Positions 1-6,708 of a DNA stretch of 64,000 nucleotides are shown here, piece by piece (within the stretch, counting starts at the first letter, position 1; every line of letters starts with the position of its first letter). The translations under genes were made by a program, and so were the position numbers. Source of the DNA: Streptomyces sp. ICC1 (GTDB lineage: Bacteria > Actinomycetota > Actinomycetes > Streptomycetales > Streptomycetaceae); NCBI RefSeq assembly GCF_003287935.1, contig NZ_CP030287.1, positions 8,076,487-8,140,486 of the forward strand. The letters run 5' to 3'. A model generated the notes under the pieces. It was not told where the DNA came from. It did no database searches and saw nothing but the letters and a program-made list of their open reading frames with translations.

Positions 1-47
1 GTGTCAACCCCTGCTGTGGGGCCACCCTCCGCGCTACGCTCGTACCC

Positions 48-95
48 ATGACTACGCGTGCGCTCACGCTCGACCTTCGCTGGTGGGCCGCCTGA
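48..95 (+). CDS. trpS leader peptide with tandem Trp codons
   Basis: This is a 15-codon open frame, ATG to TGA, encoding MTTRALTLDLRWWAA. The two adjacent Trp codons at 81-86 are a tryptophan sensor: a ribosome short of Trp-tRNA stalls there. The stop codon lies directly before the second arm of the attenuator described in the next entry. No convincing Shine-Dalgarno sequence precedes the ATG, so the message may be leaderless; a TACGCT hexamer at 35-40 could serve as the -10. The frame was chosen because its Trp codons sit exactly where ribosome-mediated attenuation needs them. Confidence 0.8.
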   Translation: MTTRALTLDLRWWAA

Positions 96-165
96 CGGCG
101 GCCGACCATCCACGCGAGCACGCATGCGCTCGACGGCCGCCTCCCGGGGCGGCCGTTTTCGTTTC
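79..165 (+). promoter_or_regulatory. Ribosome-mediated transcription attenuator of trpS
   Basis: Four mutually exclusive arms are visible. Arm 1 (86-92, GGCCGCC) pairs with arm 2 (97-103, GGCGGCC). Arm 2 (97-104) can instead pair with arm 3 (134-141, CGGCCGCC). Arm 3 (133-141, ACGGCCGCC) pairs perfectly with arm 4 (148-156, GGCGGCCGT), followed by TTTCGTTT, which makes an intrinsic terminator. A ribosome stalled at the Trp codons (81-86) would cover arm 1 and free arm 2 to form the 2:3 antiterminator. Normal translation to the stop at 93-95 would favour the terminator. The pairings are read directly from the sequence; the mechanism is inferred from the known trp-type attenuators. Confidence 0.85.
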
Positions 166-241
166 TCCCTCCCGGGAGTGGCTCGGTCGCCCGACGCGGC
201 GGCTTCGAGGACCACACCGGCACGAGCAGGGAGACAGGAAC

Positions 242-1240
242 ATGACGAGGATCTTCAGCGGGGTCAAGCCGACCGGGCACCTGACGCTGGGCAACTACCT
301 GGGCGCCGTGCGGCAGTGGGTCGCCGCCGAGCAGAAGCCCGACGAGGCACTGTTCTGCGTGGTCGACCTGCACGCCCTGACCGTCGAGCACGATCCGGCG
401 CGGGTGCGCCGGCTCAGTCGGCAGGCGGCGACGCTGCTCATCGCCGCCGGACTGACCCCCGACACGTGCACGCTGTTCGTGCAGAGCCATGTGGACGAGC
501 ACGCGCGGCTGGCCTACCTGCTGGAGTGCACCGCCTCCGACGGGGAGCTGCGCCGGATGGTGCAGTACAAGGAGAAGGCGGCGAAGGCGCAGGCCTCGGG
601 GGAAGGCGTACGGCTGTCGCTGCTCACCTATCCCGTGCTGATGGCCGCCGACATCCTGGCCTACCGGACCGATGAGGTGCCGGTCGGTGAGGACCAGCGC
701 CAGCACGTGGAGCTGACCCGGGATCTGGCCGTGCGGTTCAACCAGCGCTACGGGCACACCTTCACCGTGCCCAAGGCCACGCATCCCGTGGTGGCCGCGC
801 GGGTCATGGACCTGCAGGAGCCCACCTCGAAGATGGGGAAGTCCGGGGACGCGGGCCCCGGGGTGGTGTTCATGCTCGACGAGCCCGAGGCCGTGCGGAA
901 GAAGGTGATGCGGGCCGTCACCGACAGCGGGGACGGCGGGGTCGTCTACGACCGGGAGGCGCGGCCGGGGGTCGCGAACCTGCTGGACGTCCTCGCGGCG
1001 TGCACCGGGGGCGAGCCGGCCGTGCTCGCCGACGGGTACACCGGGTACGGGGCGCTCAAGCGGGACGTGGCCGACGCCGTGGTGGAGCTGCTGCGGCCGG
1101 TCCGTGCGCGGCACGCGGAGCTGGCGGCCGACCCGGGCGCGGTGGAGGCGGTGCTGCGCGCGGGCGCCGGGCGGGCCCGGGCGCTGGCGCGGCCCGTGGT
1201 CGACGAGGCGTACCGGGCCATCGGGCTGCTGGAGCCCTGA
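242..1240 (+). CDS. trpS: Tryptophanyl-tRNA synthetase
   Basis: This class I aminoacyl-tRNA synthetase (332 aa, the normal TrpRS length) charges tRNA-Trp in the cytoplasm. The HIGH-type motif appears as GHLTLGN near residue 12 and the KMSKS loop as KMGKS near residue 197. GEDQRQHVELTRDLA is the conserved TrpRS core segment. The start ATG at 242 follows a GGAGACAGGAAC ribosome site. It sits downstream of a Trp-responsive attenuator and convergent to proC. I recall that the inducible, indolmycin-resistant TrpRS1 of S. coelicolor also lies near proC and is controlled by attenuation. This gene is therefore probably that isozyme, with a constitutive TrpRS elsewhere; drug resistance itself is not visible here. 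Confidence 0.96.
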   Translation: MTRIFSGVKPTGHLTLGNYLGAVRQWVAAEQKPDEALFCVVDLHALTVEHDPARVRRLSRQAATLLIAAGLTPDTCTLFVQSHVDEHARLAYLLECTASDGELRRMVQYKEKAAKAQASGEGVRLSLLTYPVLMAADILAYRTDEVPVGEDQRQHVELTRDLAVRFNQRYGHTFTVPKATHPVVAARVMDLQEPTSKMGKSGDAGPGVVFMLDEPEAVRKKVMRAVTDSGDGGVVYDREARPGVANLLDVLAACTGGEPAVLADGYTGYGALKRDVADAVVELLRPVRARHAELAADPGAVEAVLRAGAGRARALARPVVDEAYRAIGLLEP

Positions 1241-1257
1241 GGGCGCGGAGCCGCGCG

Positions 1258-1305
1258 CGCCGTGCCGGTACGGGGCCGCGCGCGCGGCCCCGTACCGGCA
1301 CGGCG
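1258..1305. terminator. 48-bp perfect palindrome, bidirectional terminator
   Basis: Two 24-bp arms with no spacer (axis between 1281 and 1282) pair perfectly and fill the gap between the convergent trpS and proC stop codons. The run of U is absent, as is usual for actinobacterial hairpin terminators. It should end transcription from both sides. Confidence 0.8.
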
Positions 1306-2115
1306 TCAGCTGTTGCCGGAGGCGAGCTCGCGGCTGCGGTCGCGGGCCGCTTCGAGGGCGGCGATCAGGGCGGCCCGTACGCCGTGCTTCTCGAGTTCCA
1401 CGATGGCGTTGATGGTGGTGCCGGCCGGGGAGGTGACGGCCTCGCGGAGCTTGACCGGGTGCTCGCCGCTGTCGCGGAGCATCACGGCGGCGCCGATGGC
1501 GGCCTGGACGATGAGGTCGTGGGCCTGGGCGCGGGGCAGGCCCAGGAGGATGCCGGCGTCGGTCATGGCCTCGACGAGGAAGTAGAAGTAGGCCGGGCCC
1601 GAGCCGGAGAGGGCGGTCGCCGCGTCCTGCTGGGACTCGGGGACGCGCAGGGTCTTGCCGACGCCGCCGAAGATCTCCTCGGTGTGCAGGAGGTGCTCGG
1701 CGGTGGCGTGGCTGCCGGCCGAGATGACGGACATGGCCTCGTCGACGAGGGCGGGGGTGTTCGTCATGACGCGGACGACGGGGGTGCCGGGGGCGAGCCG
1801 TTCCTCGAAGAAGGAGGTCGGGACGCCGGCCGCGCCGCTGATGACCAGGCGGCCGGCGGGGACGTGCGGGGCGAGCTCTTCGAGGAGCTTGCCCATGTCC
1901 TGCGGCTTCACGGTGAGGATGAGGGTGTCGGCACGCTTGGCGGCCTCGGCGTTGGAGACGGCCTCGACGCCGTAGCGGGCGACGAGCTCGGCCGCGCGCT
2001 CGGGGCGGCGGGCGGTGACGAGGAGCTTCGAGGCGGGCCAGCCGCCGCGGATCATTCCGCTGAGCAGGGCCTCGCCGATCTTGCCGGTACCGAGGACTGC
2101 GACTGTCTGGGTCAT
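1306..2115 (-). CDS. proC: Pyrroline-5-carboxylate reductase
   Basis: This enzyme catalyses the last step of proline synthesis, NAD(P)H-dependent reduction of 1-pyrroline-5-carboxylate. It is 269 aa. The N-terminal Rossmann fold shows the dinucleotide loop VLGTGKIGEALL at residues 6-17. The C-terminal dimerisation domain carries the P5CR signature SGSGPAYFYFLVEAM around residues 163-178. The start ATG (2113-2115) has a GAGGTG ribosome site seven bases upstream; longer in-frame extensions toward 2577 have no family similarity. It is convergent with trpS. Confidence 0.96.
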   Translation of the reverse strand: MTQTVAVLGTGKIGEALLSGMIRGGWPASKLLVTARRPERAAELVARYGVEAVSNAEAAKRADTLILTVKPQDMGKLLEELAPHVPAGRLVISGAAGVPTSFFEERLAPGTPVVRVMTNTPALVDEAMSVISAGSHATAEHLLHTEEIFGGVGKTLRVPESQQDAATALSGSGPAYFYFLVEAMTDAGILLGLPRAQAHDLIVQAAIGAAVMLRDSGEHPVKLREAVTSPAGTTINAIVELEKHGVRAALIAALEAARDRSRELASGNS

Positions 2116-2228
2116 GCCCGATTCACCTCGCCGAACTGTTGGTGCGTGTACGCGCGCCGCGTGTGCGGTGTCCGCGTGGTCATCCTCGCACCCGGGCGGG
2201 GAGCGGCGGCGCGGTGTCCGGACTGCGG

Positions 2229-2966
2229 TCAGGGGGTGCGGCGGCGGAGGGTGGCGGCGCCGAGGGTGAGGACGAGCAGGGCGCACCCGGCGACGATCAC
2301 GGCGTCGCGGACGAAGTCGGCGGTCATGTCGGTGTGGGTGAGGACCTGGGTCATGCCGTCGACCGCGTAGGACATGGGCAGGACGTTGGAGATTCCTTCG
2401 AGGACCGGCTGCATGGTGTCGCGCGCCGCGAAGAGCCCGCACAGCAGGAGCTGGGGGAAGATCACGGCCGGCATGAACTGGACGGCCTGGAACTCGGACG
2501 CGGCGAAGGCGGAGACGAAGAGGCCGAGCGCGGTGCCGAGGAGCGCGTCGAGCAGGGCGACGAGCAGGAGCAGCCACGGGGAGCCGACGACGTCGAGGCC
2601 GAGGACCCAGAGGGCGACGCCGGTGGCGAGCAGGGACTGGACGACGGCCACGGCGCCGAAGGCGAGGGCGTAGCCGGCGATGAGGTCGCCCTTGCCGAGC
2701 GGCAAGGCGAGGAGGCGTTCGAGGGTGCCGGAGGTGCGCTCGCGCAGGGTGGCGATGGAGGTGACCAGGAACATCGTGATCAGCGGGAAGATGCCGAGGA
2801 GGCTGGCGCCGATGCCGTCGAAGGTCTGCGGGCTGCCGTCGAAGACGTAGCGGAGCAGGATCAGCATGAGTACGGGGACCAGCAGCATCAGGGCGATCGA
2901 GCGGGGGTCGTGGCGGAGCTGGCGCAGGACGCGGGCGGCGGTGGCGGCGGTGCGGGCCGTGCTCAT
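2229..2966 (-). CDS. ABC-2 type exporter permease (DrrB/NodJ-like)
   Basis: This 245-aa integral membrane protein is the permease partner of the upstream ATPase. About six hydrophobic helices are visible, starting with LMLLVPVLMLILLRYVF and ending with VAGCALLVLTLGAATL. The segment REIRTSGTLERLLALPL-like (here RERTSGTLERLLALP) is the conserved cytoplasmic loop of ABC-2 permeases that carry drugs or lipids. Its ATG overlaps the ATPase stop codon by two bases (ATGA), so the two are translationally coupled. The substrate cannot be read from the sequence; export of a drug or lipid is the family expectation. Confidence 0.9.
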   Translation of the reverse strand: MSTARTAATAARVLRQLRHDPRSIALMLLVPVLMLILLRYVFDGSPQTFDGIGASLLGIFPLITMFLVTSIATLRERTSGTLERLLALPLGKGDLIAGYALAFGAVAVVQSLLATGVALWVLGLDVVGSPWLLLLVALLDALLGTALGLFVSAFAASEFQAVQFMPAVIFPQLLLCGLFAARDTMQPVLEGISNVLPMSYAVDGMTQVLTHTDMTADFVRDAVIVAGCALLVLTLGAATLRRRTP

Positions 2967-3811
2967 CGGGTGCTCCCCTGGGTGGCTTCGGCGGCAGCGG
3001 AGCCGGAGGCGGCAGCGGCGGTGGCAGCGGCAGCGGCGTTGGCGTTGGCCGCGTCGACGAGGCGCAGGAAGCCCTCCTCGACGGTGTCGGCGTCGGTCCG
3101 GGCGCGCAGTGCGTCCGGAGTGTCCTGGGCGAGGATGCGGCCTTCGCGCATGAGGAGCAGGTCGTGGCAGCGCTCGGCTTCGTCCATGACGTGGGAGGAG
3201 ACGAGGAGGGTGGCGCCGCGGGTGGCGGCGATGTCGTGGAAGAGGTTCCACAGGTCGCGGCGCAGGACGGGGTCGAGGCCGACGGTGGGTTCGTCGAGGA
3301 CGAGGAGTTCGGGGCTGCCGAGGAGGGCGACGGCGAGGGAGACCCTGTTGCGCTGCCCGCCGGAGAGGTTGCCGGCGAGGGCGGTGGCGTGGCTGGCGAG
3401 GTCGACGTCGTCGATGGCGCGGGTGACGGTCTCGCGGCGGCGGTCCGCGGCGGCGCGGCCGGGGTCGAGGATGGCGGCGAAGTAGTCGAGGTTCTGGCGG
3501 ACGGTGAGGTCGTCGTAGACGGAGGGTGCCTGGGTGACGTAGCCGATGCGGGAGCGGAGCTCGGGGTGGCCGGCGGGGCGGCCGAGGACTTCGAGGGTGC
3601 CGGTGACGTGGGCCTGGGTGCCGACGACGGCGCGCATGAGGGTGGACTTTCCGCAGCCGGAGGGGCCGAGGAGGCCGGTGATGCGGCCGCGGGGGACGTC
3701 GAAGGCGAGGGCGTCGAGGACGGTGCGGGGGTTGCGGCCGGTGCCGCGGCGGACGGTCAGGCCGTGGGCATGCACGGCTGGTGCGGTGGCGGCCGCCTCG
3801 TTATTCATCAT
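2963..3811 (-). CDS. ABC transporter ATP-binding protein, drug-exporter type
   Basis: This is the ATPase of a two-gene ABC-2 exporter (282 aa). Walker A is GPSGCGKST near residue 47, the Q-loop is YVTQAP, the signature is LSGGQ near 147, Walker B is LLVLDEPT near 167, and the H-loop is LLVSSH. The preferred start is the ATGATG at 3806-3811. It lies inside a perfect palindrome and about seven bases after a good -10 element, which suggests a leaderless message. A longer frame to 3847 exists but would place its start within the -35 element. It is followed directly by its permease. Confidence 0.92.
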   Translation of the reverse strand: MMNNEAAATAPAVHAHGLTVRRGTGRNPRTVLDALAFDVPRGRITGLLGPSGCGKSTLMRAVVGTQAHVTGTLEVLGRPAGHPELRSRIGYVTQAPSVYDDLTVRQNLDYFAAILDPGRAAADRRRETVTRAIDDVDLASHATALAGNLSGGQRNRVSLAVALLGSPELLVLDEPTVGLDPVLRRDLWNLFHDIAATRGATLLVSSHVMDEAERCHDLLLMREGRILAQDTPDALRARTDADTVEEGFLRLVDAANANAAAAATAAAASGSAAAEATQGSTR

Positions 3812-3847
3812 GTGATGAATAATGCTCCCGGCGGTGCCGGGGCGCAA
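3801..3847 (-). promoter_or_regulatory. Leaderless promoter with embedded perfect operator
   Basis: Reading leftwards, TTGCGC (3847-3842), a 17-bp spacer and CATTAT (3824-3819) form a sigma70/HrdB-like promoter. Overlapping the -10 and the ATGATG start is a perfect inverted repeat, TTATTCATCA then TG then TGATGAATAA (3801-3822). This is strikingly AT-rich in a genome above 70% GC. Its position would block both RNA polymerase and initiation. The repressor is unknown and no regulator gene is adjacent. Confidence 0.65.
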
Positions 3848-3865
3848 GCCTCGGGGAGCCGGCGC

Positions 3866-4420
3866 CTACTTCTTGCGCTTGGTGCGGCGGGCGGCCGGGT
3901 TGCCGGTACGGGAGCTGCGGCGGCGGGCGAACTCGGCCGTGGCGCGCTCGTACTCGGCGCGGGCCAGCTTCTCGCCGGGGGCCTCGACGAAGCAGCGCAG
4001 GAAGTAGGCGATGAGGCCGCCGATGAAGCCGATCGCCTTGAGGCCCTTGAGGGCCGCCTCGTCGGAGGAGGGAGCGGGGCGGCGGGAGAAGGACTCCCAG
4101 GCCTTGACGAAGGCGATGGAGCTCGCGATGGCGAAGAGGACGACGACGGAGATGCTGAGGAACGGGCCGACGTTGCCGATCTCCAGGCCCTCGTAGGAGA
4201 AGCGGAGCAGGAAGGCTCCGATGACCGCGGCGGCCAGCGCGCCCGCGGCGACACCGACGCGGCGCAGGCCGTAGCCGCCGTCGTGGTTCACCCAGGTGGT
4301 GCCGAAGAACCGGAGCGGCTCGGGTTCGGGGCCGGTGGTCACCGGTGCCTGGGCCTGGGCCTGGTCAGGGGCCTCGGCGGCCGGCTCGGCGGGGGTCTGG
4401 TCTCGCTGGTCGTCGCTCAC
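3866..4420 (-). CDS. Small conserved membrane protein, function unknown
   Basis: This is a 184-aa protein I cannot name. Residues 1-35 are acidic and rich in Ala, Pro and Gln. Two or three hydrophobic helices follow (GVAAGALAAAVIGAFLL, LSISVVVLFAIASSIAF, and a shorter GFIGGLIAYFL). The C-terminus is strongly basic (RRSSRTGNPAARRTKRKK), suggesting a cytoplasmic tail that could bind DNA or acidic lipids. It lies upstream of the ABC exporter on the same strand, 54 bp from that gene's promoter. The ATG is at 4418-4420. Confidence 0.75.
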   Translation of the reverse strand: MSDDQRDQTPAEPAAEAPDQAQAQAPVTTGPEPEPLRFFGTTWVNHDGGYGLRRVGVAAGALAAAVIGAFLLRFSYEGLEIGNVGPFLSISVVVLFAIASSIAFVKAWESFSRRPAPSSDEAALKGLKAIGFIGGLIAYFLRCFVEAPGEKLARAEYERATAEFARRRSSRTGNPAARRTKRKK

Positions 4421-4500
4421 ACCAGCGATTATCCCCCGCCGGCCGGTCCGGGCCCGGGCTGTCTCACGGGTCAGACCGCGCGGATGGCCCGGATGGACCC

Positions 4501-4576
4501 CAGGCGCGGCGGGACCTCAGGCGCGTCGGGACCCCAGGCGCGGCGGGACGTCAGGCGCGGCGGGACGTCAGGCGCA
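4501..4576. repeat. 17-bp tandem repeat, about 4.5 copies
   Basis: Units start at 4501, 4518, 4535 and 4552, each a variant of CAGGCGCGGCGGGACGT, with a partial unit at 4569. The last copies supply the final codon and stop of the SH3-protein gene. The array fills most of the gap to the membrane-protein gene (4421-4567). It may act as a spacer or terminator; nothing else is visible in the gap. Confidence 0.85.
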
Positions 4577-4870
4577 GTGGTTGGCCACGTAGCCGTCGCT
4601 GCCGGTCTTGACGTAGGCGTCCGAGACGAAGAGGCCGTTGCCGATGCAGTCCCAGATGTCGGTGGTGCCGTACGGACCGCTGACGCGCTCGCCCGGCGTC
4701 TGGCAGCGGATGGTCACGCTCGCGCCGTAGGGCAGGACCTTCTCGACCGAGAAGTTCGTGCCCGGACCGCTGCGGACGTTCACCCGGTAGCCCGGGGCGA
4801 CCGGGAACGTCTGATAGCCGGACCCCGCGGCCAGGGCGACGATGTGGCTCGATTCGTTCTCAACGGACAT
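4568..4870 (-). CDS. SH3-domain (SH3b-like) small protein
   Basis: This 100-aa protein consists mainly of a bacterial SH3 domain: YRVNVRSGPGTNFSVEKVLPYGA matches the VRSGPGTxxxVIGxLxxG repeat of SH3_3 proteins, which usually bind peptidoglycan. Four Cys residues (TIRCQ, WDCIG, HCA and neighbours) could form disulfides, but no signal peptide is visible from the chosen start. The start ATG at 4868-4870 follows a GGGGGGAA ribosome site. An upstream ATG at 4886-4888 is possible but less well placed. The stop codon lies inside a tandem repeat. Confidence 0.75.
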   Translation of the reverse strand: MSVENESSHIVALAAGSGYQTFPVAPGYRVNVRSGPGTNFSVEKVLPYGASVTIRCQTPGERVSGPYGTTDIWDCIGNGLFVSDAYVKTGSDGYVANHCA

Positions 4871-4977
4871 GACTCGGTTTCCCCCCATGGGCGCTGCCCT
4901 GCGCAACTCGCGCAGGGTAGCAGGACCTTGGAGATTCGCACGGGCCATCGACTAGGCTCCGGCGGGGGTGGTGAGCG

Positions 4978-6114
4978 GTGCATTCGCTGCGCGCGGACTA
5001 CGCGGGGTTTCCGGAGTACGCCGGGCAGTACCGGCTCGAATCCGTGCTCGGCTCCGGCGGCATGGGCGTCGTCCACCTGGCCACCTCCGAGTCGGGGCTG
5101 AAACTCGCCGTCAAGATCGTGCACGCCGAGCACGCCGTGGACCCGGAGTTCCGGGCCCGGTTCCGGCAGGAGGTCGCGGCCGCCCGGCGGGTGAGCGGGG
5201 CCTTCACCGCGCCCGTCGTGGACGCGGACCCCGATGCCGAACGCCCTTGGATGGCGACCCTGTTCATCGACGCCCCGACGCTCGCCGAGCGGGTGCGCGA
5301 GCGCGTGCTGGAGGCCCGGGAGCTGACCCGGCTCGCCGCCGGACTGGCCGAGGCGCTGCGGGACATCCACCGGGCGGGGGTCGTGCACCGGGACCTGAAG
5401 CCCAGCAACGTGCTGATGGCCCCGGACGGGGTGCGGGTCATCGACTTCGGCATCTCGCGGCCCGCGGACAGCGATCTGCGGACCGAGACCGGGAAGCTGA
5501 TCGGGACCCCGCCGTTCATGGCGCCGGAGCAGTTCCAGCGGCCGCGCGAGGTCGGGACCGCGGCCGACGTGTTCGCCCTGGGGGCGGTGCTGGTGCACGC
5601 GGCGACCGGGCGGGGGCCGTTCGACTCCGACAGCCACTACCTCGTGGCGTACCAGGTGGTGCACAGCGAGCCCGATCTGACCGGGCTGCCGGAGCGGCTC
5701 GTACCGCTCGTCGCGCAGTGCCTGGCGAAGGACCCGGCGGAGCGGCCGAGCGCGGGCGCGCTGATCGTGGCGCTGCGGGCGCTGGTGTACCCGACGGACC
5801 TGGACACGCAGGTCTTCGTCCCCAGGCCGAGGCGGCCGGCCGAGGCGGAGGAGGTCACGCACCGGCGGGACCGGATCGAGGGCCGGGGCGAGGGCCGTGG
5901 CGATGACCGGGGCGATGACCGTGGCGAGGGCCGGATCGGTGGCCGGATCGGTGGCCGGATCGGAGGTCGGATCGGAGGTCGGGCCGGGGGCCGGGCACCG
6001 GGCCGACCTCCGATCCGACCTCCGATCCGGCCACCGGGCTCGGGGAGCGGGAGGCCGAGGGGCTCGGCTTGGCGCTCGCGGAGGACTGCGAGGGGGCCAC
6101 CTCGGTCAGGCTGA
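4978..6114 (+). CDS. Serine/threonine protein kinase with low-complexity tail
   Basis: This is a Hanks-type kinase. Residues 10-270 hold the kinase fold: glycine loop GSGGMG, VAIK-type lysine in LAVKIV, catalytic loop HRDLKPSNV, DFG in VIDFGISR, and APE in FMAPEQF. No transmembrane helix or sensor domain follows. From about residue 300 the frame becomes a simple-sequence tail of Arg, Gly, Asp and Ile (repeats of GGRI) and then Pro/Arg. This tail is encoded by an inverted repeat shared with the convergent gene on the other strand, so the natural C-terminus may be near 5860. The GTG start at 4978 follows a GGCGGGGGTGG ribosome site; a weak TTGGAG/TAGGCT promoter pair lies at 4928-4958. Confidence 0.85.
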   Translation: MHSLRADYAGFPEYAGQYRLESVLGSGGMGVVHLATSESGLKLAVKIVHAEHAVDPEFRARFRQEVAAARRVSGAFTAPVVDADPDAERPWMATLFIDAPTLAERVRERVLEARELTRLAAGLAEALRDIHRAGVVHRDLKPSNVLMAPDGVRVIDFGISRPADSDLRTETGKLIGTPPFMAPEQFQRPREVGTAADVFALGAVLVHAATGRGPFDSDSHYLVAYQVVHSEPDLTGLPERLVPLVAQCLAKDPAERPSAGALIVALRALVYPTDLDTQVFVPRPRRPAEAEEVTHRRDRIEGRGEGRGDDRGDDRGEGRIGGRIGGRIGGRIGGRAGGRAPGRPPIRPPIRPPGSGSGRPRGSAWRSRRTARGPPRSG

Positions 6115-6580
6115 TGACGGGGGAGGAGGGTTTCGCGTCGAGAAGGGTCGTCTCGGGCTCCGCGGAGCCCGCGAAGGCCGTCAGGGCCAGGGCGGCCGCG
6201 CCGAAGACGACCACCGCGGACGCGGCGATCAGCACCGGGCGCATGCGGCGGCGCGGCGGTGCCCCGTACGGCGGTACGGGCGGCACGGGGCGCAGCTGCA
6301 TCGTTTCGTCAGGCCAGGAACCCGCCGGAGCCATCGGCGACGCGGAGGCCACGGGTGTGCCGTACGCCGGGGTGTGCGCCTCGGGTATCGGTGGCGGGGC
6401 GGCCGCCCGGGCGGGGTGGGGCTGCCGCGTGGCCCCCGGGCCGCCTCGCGGTGGCCGGGCCTCGGCCTGACCGGGGTCGGGCAGCGTGACGTACGGGCGG
6501 ACGCGCAGGGGCTCGAACCCCTGCGGGCATCCGCACCCGTCTCCCACGGCGCCGCATTCCGTACAGCGGTCAGCGCTCAC
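5855..6580 (-). CDS. Zinc-ribbon, single-pass membrane protein with abnormal C-terminus
   Basis: This is a 241-aa frame. Its N-terminus has a zinc-ribbon-like Cys cluster (CTECGAVGDGCGC, residues 5-17) and then about 90 residues of Pro-rich cytoplasmic linker. One transmembrane helix follows (VLIAASAVVVFGAAALALTAFAG, near residues 119-141), then an extracytoplasmic Ser/Pro stretch. The last 60 residues are simple Arg/Gly/His/Pro/Ser repeats produced by the inverted repeat shared with the kinase gene. Related Streptomyces proteins, as I recall them, usually continue into an extracytoplasmic domain, so this one may be truncated. The GTG start at 6580 follows AGGGGAGGGG. The kinase/Zn-ribbon pairing suggests a signalling unit, but this is inference. 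Confidence 0.65.
   Translation of the reverse strand: MSADRCTECGAVGDGCGCPQGFEPLRVRPYVTLPDPGQAEARPPRGGPGATRQPHPARAAAPPPIPEAHTPAYGTPVASASPMAPAGSWPDETMQLRPVPPVPPYGAPPRRRMRPVLIAASAVVVFGAAALALTAFAGSAEPETTLLDAKPSSPVISLTEVAPSQSSASAKPSPSASRSPSPVAGSEVGSEVGPVPGPRPDLRSDLRSGHRSGHRSGPRHGHRPGHRHGPRPGPRSGPAGA
5950..6035. repeat. 33-bp perfect inverted repeat inside overlapping gene tails
   Basis: The left arm 5950-5982 and right arm 6003-6035 are exact reverse complements, separated by a 20-bp G-rich spacer. Direct repeats of GGCCGGATCGGT and GGTCGGATCGGA surround the left arm. The structure encodes the ends of two convergent genes. It could be a terminator hairpin expanded by replication slippage, or an assembly fold-back. 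Confidence 0.85.
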
Positions 6581-6708
6581 TTGTACCCCTCCCCTGGCCA
6601 CTGCCTGCGATTATGCAGACCCGCGGAAGCACTCCCAACCCGTCCGACAGGCCATAACGGGACACACCACTCAGGATGGAGTTGTCGATCAGGCCTGAGG
6701 AGGAGCCG

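Noticed and set aside
6506..6523. T-arm-like sequence (CAGGGGCTCGAACCCCTG) suggesting a tRNA
   Set aside because: No acceptor, anticodon or D arm around it; it is coding sequence of the zinc-ribbon protein.
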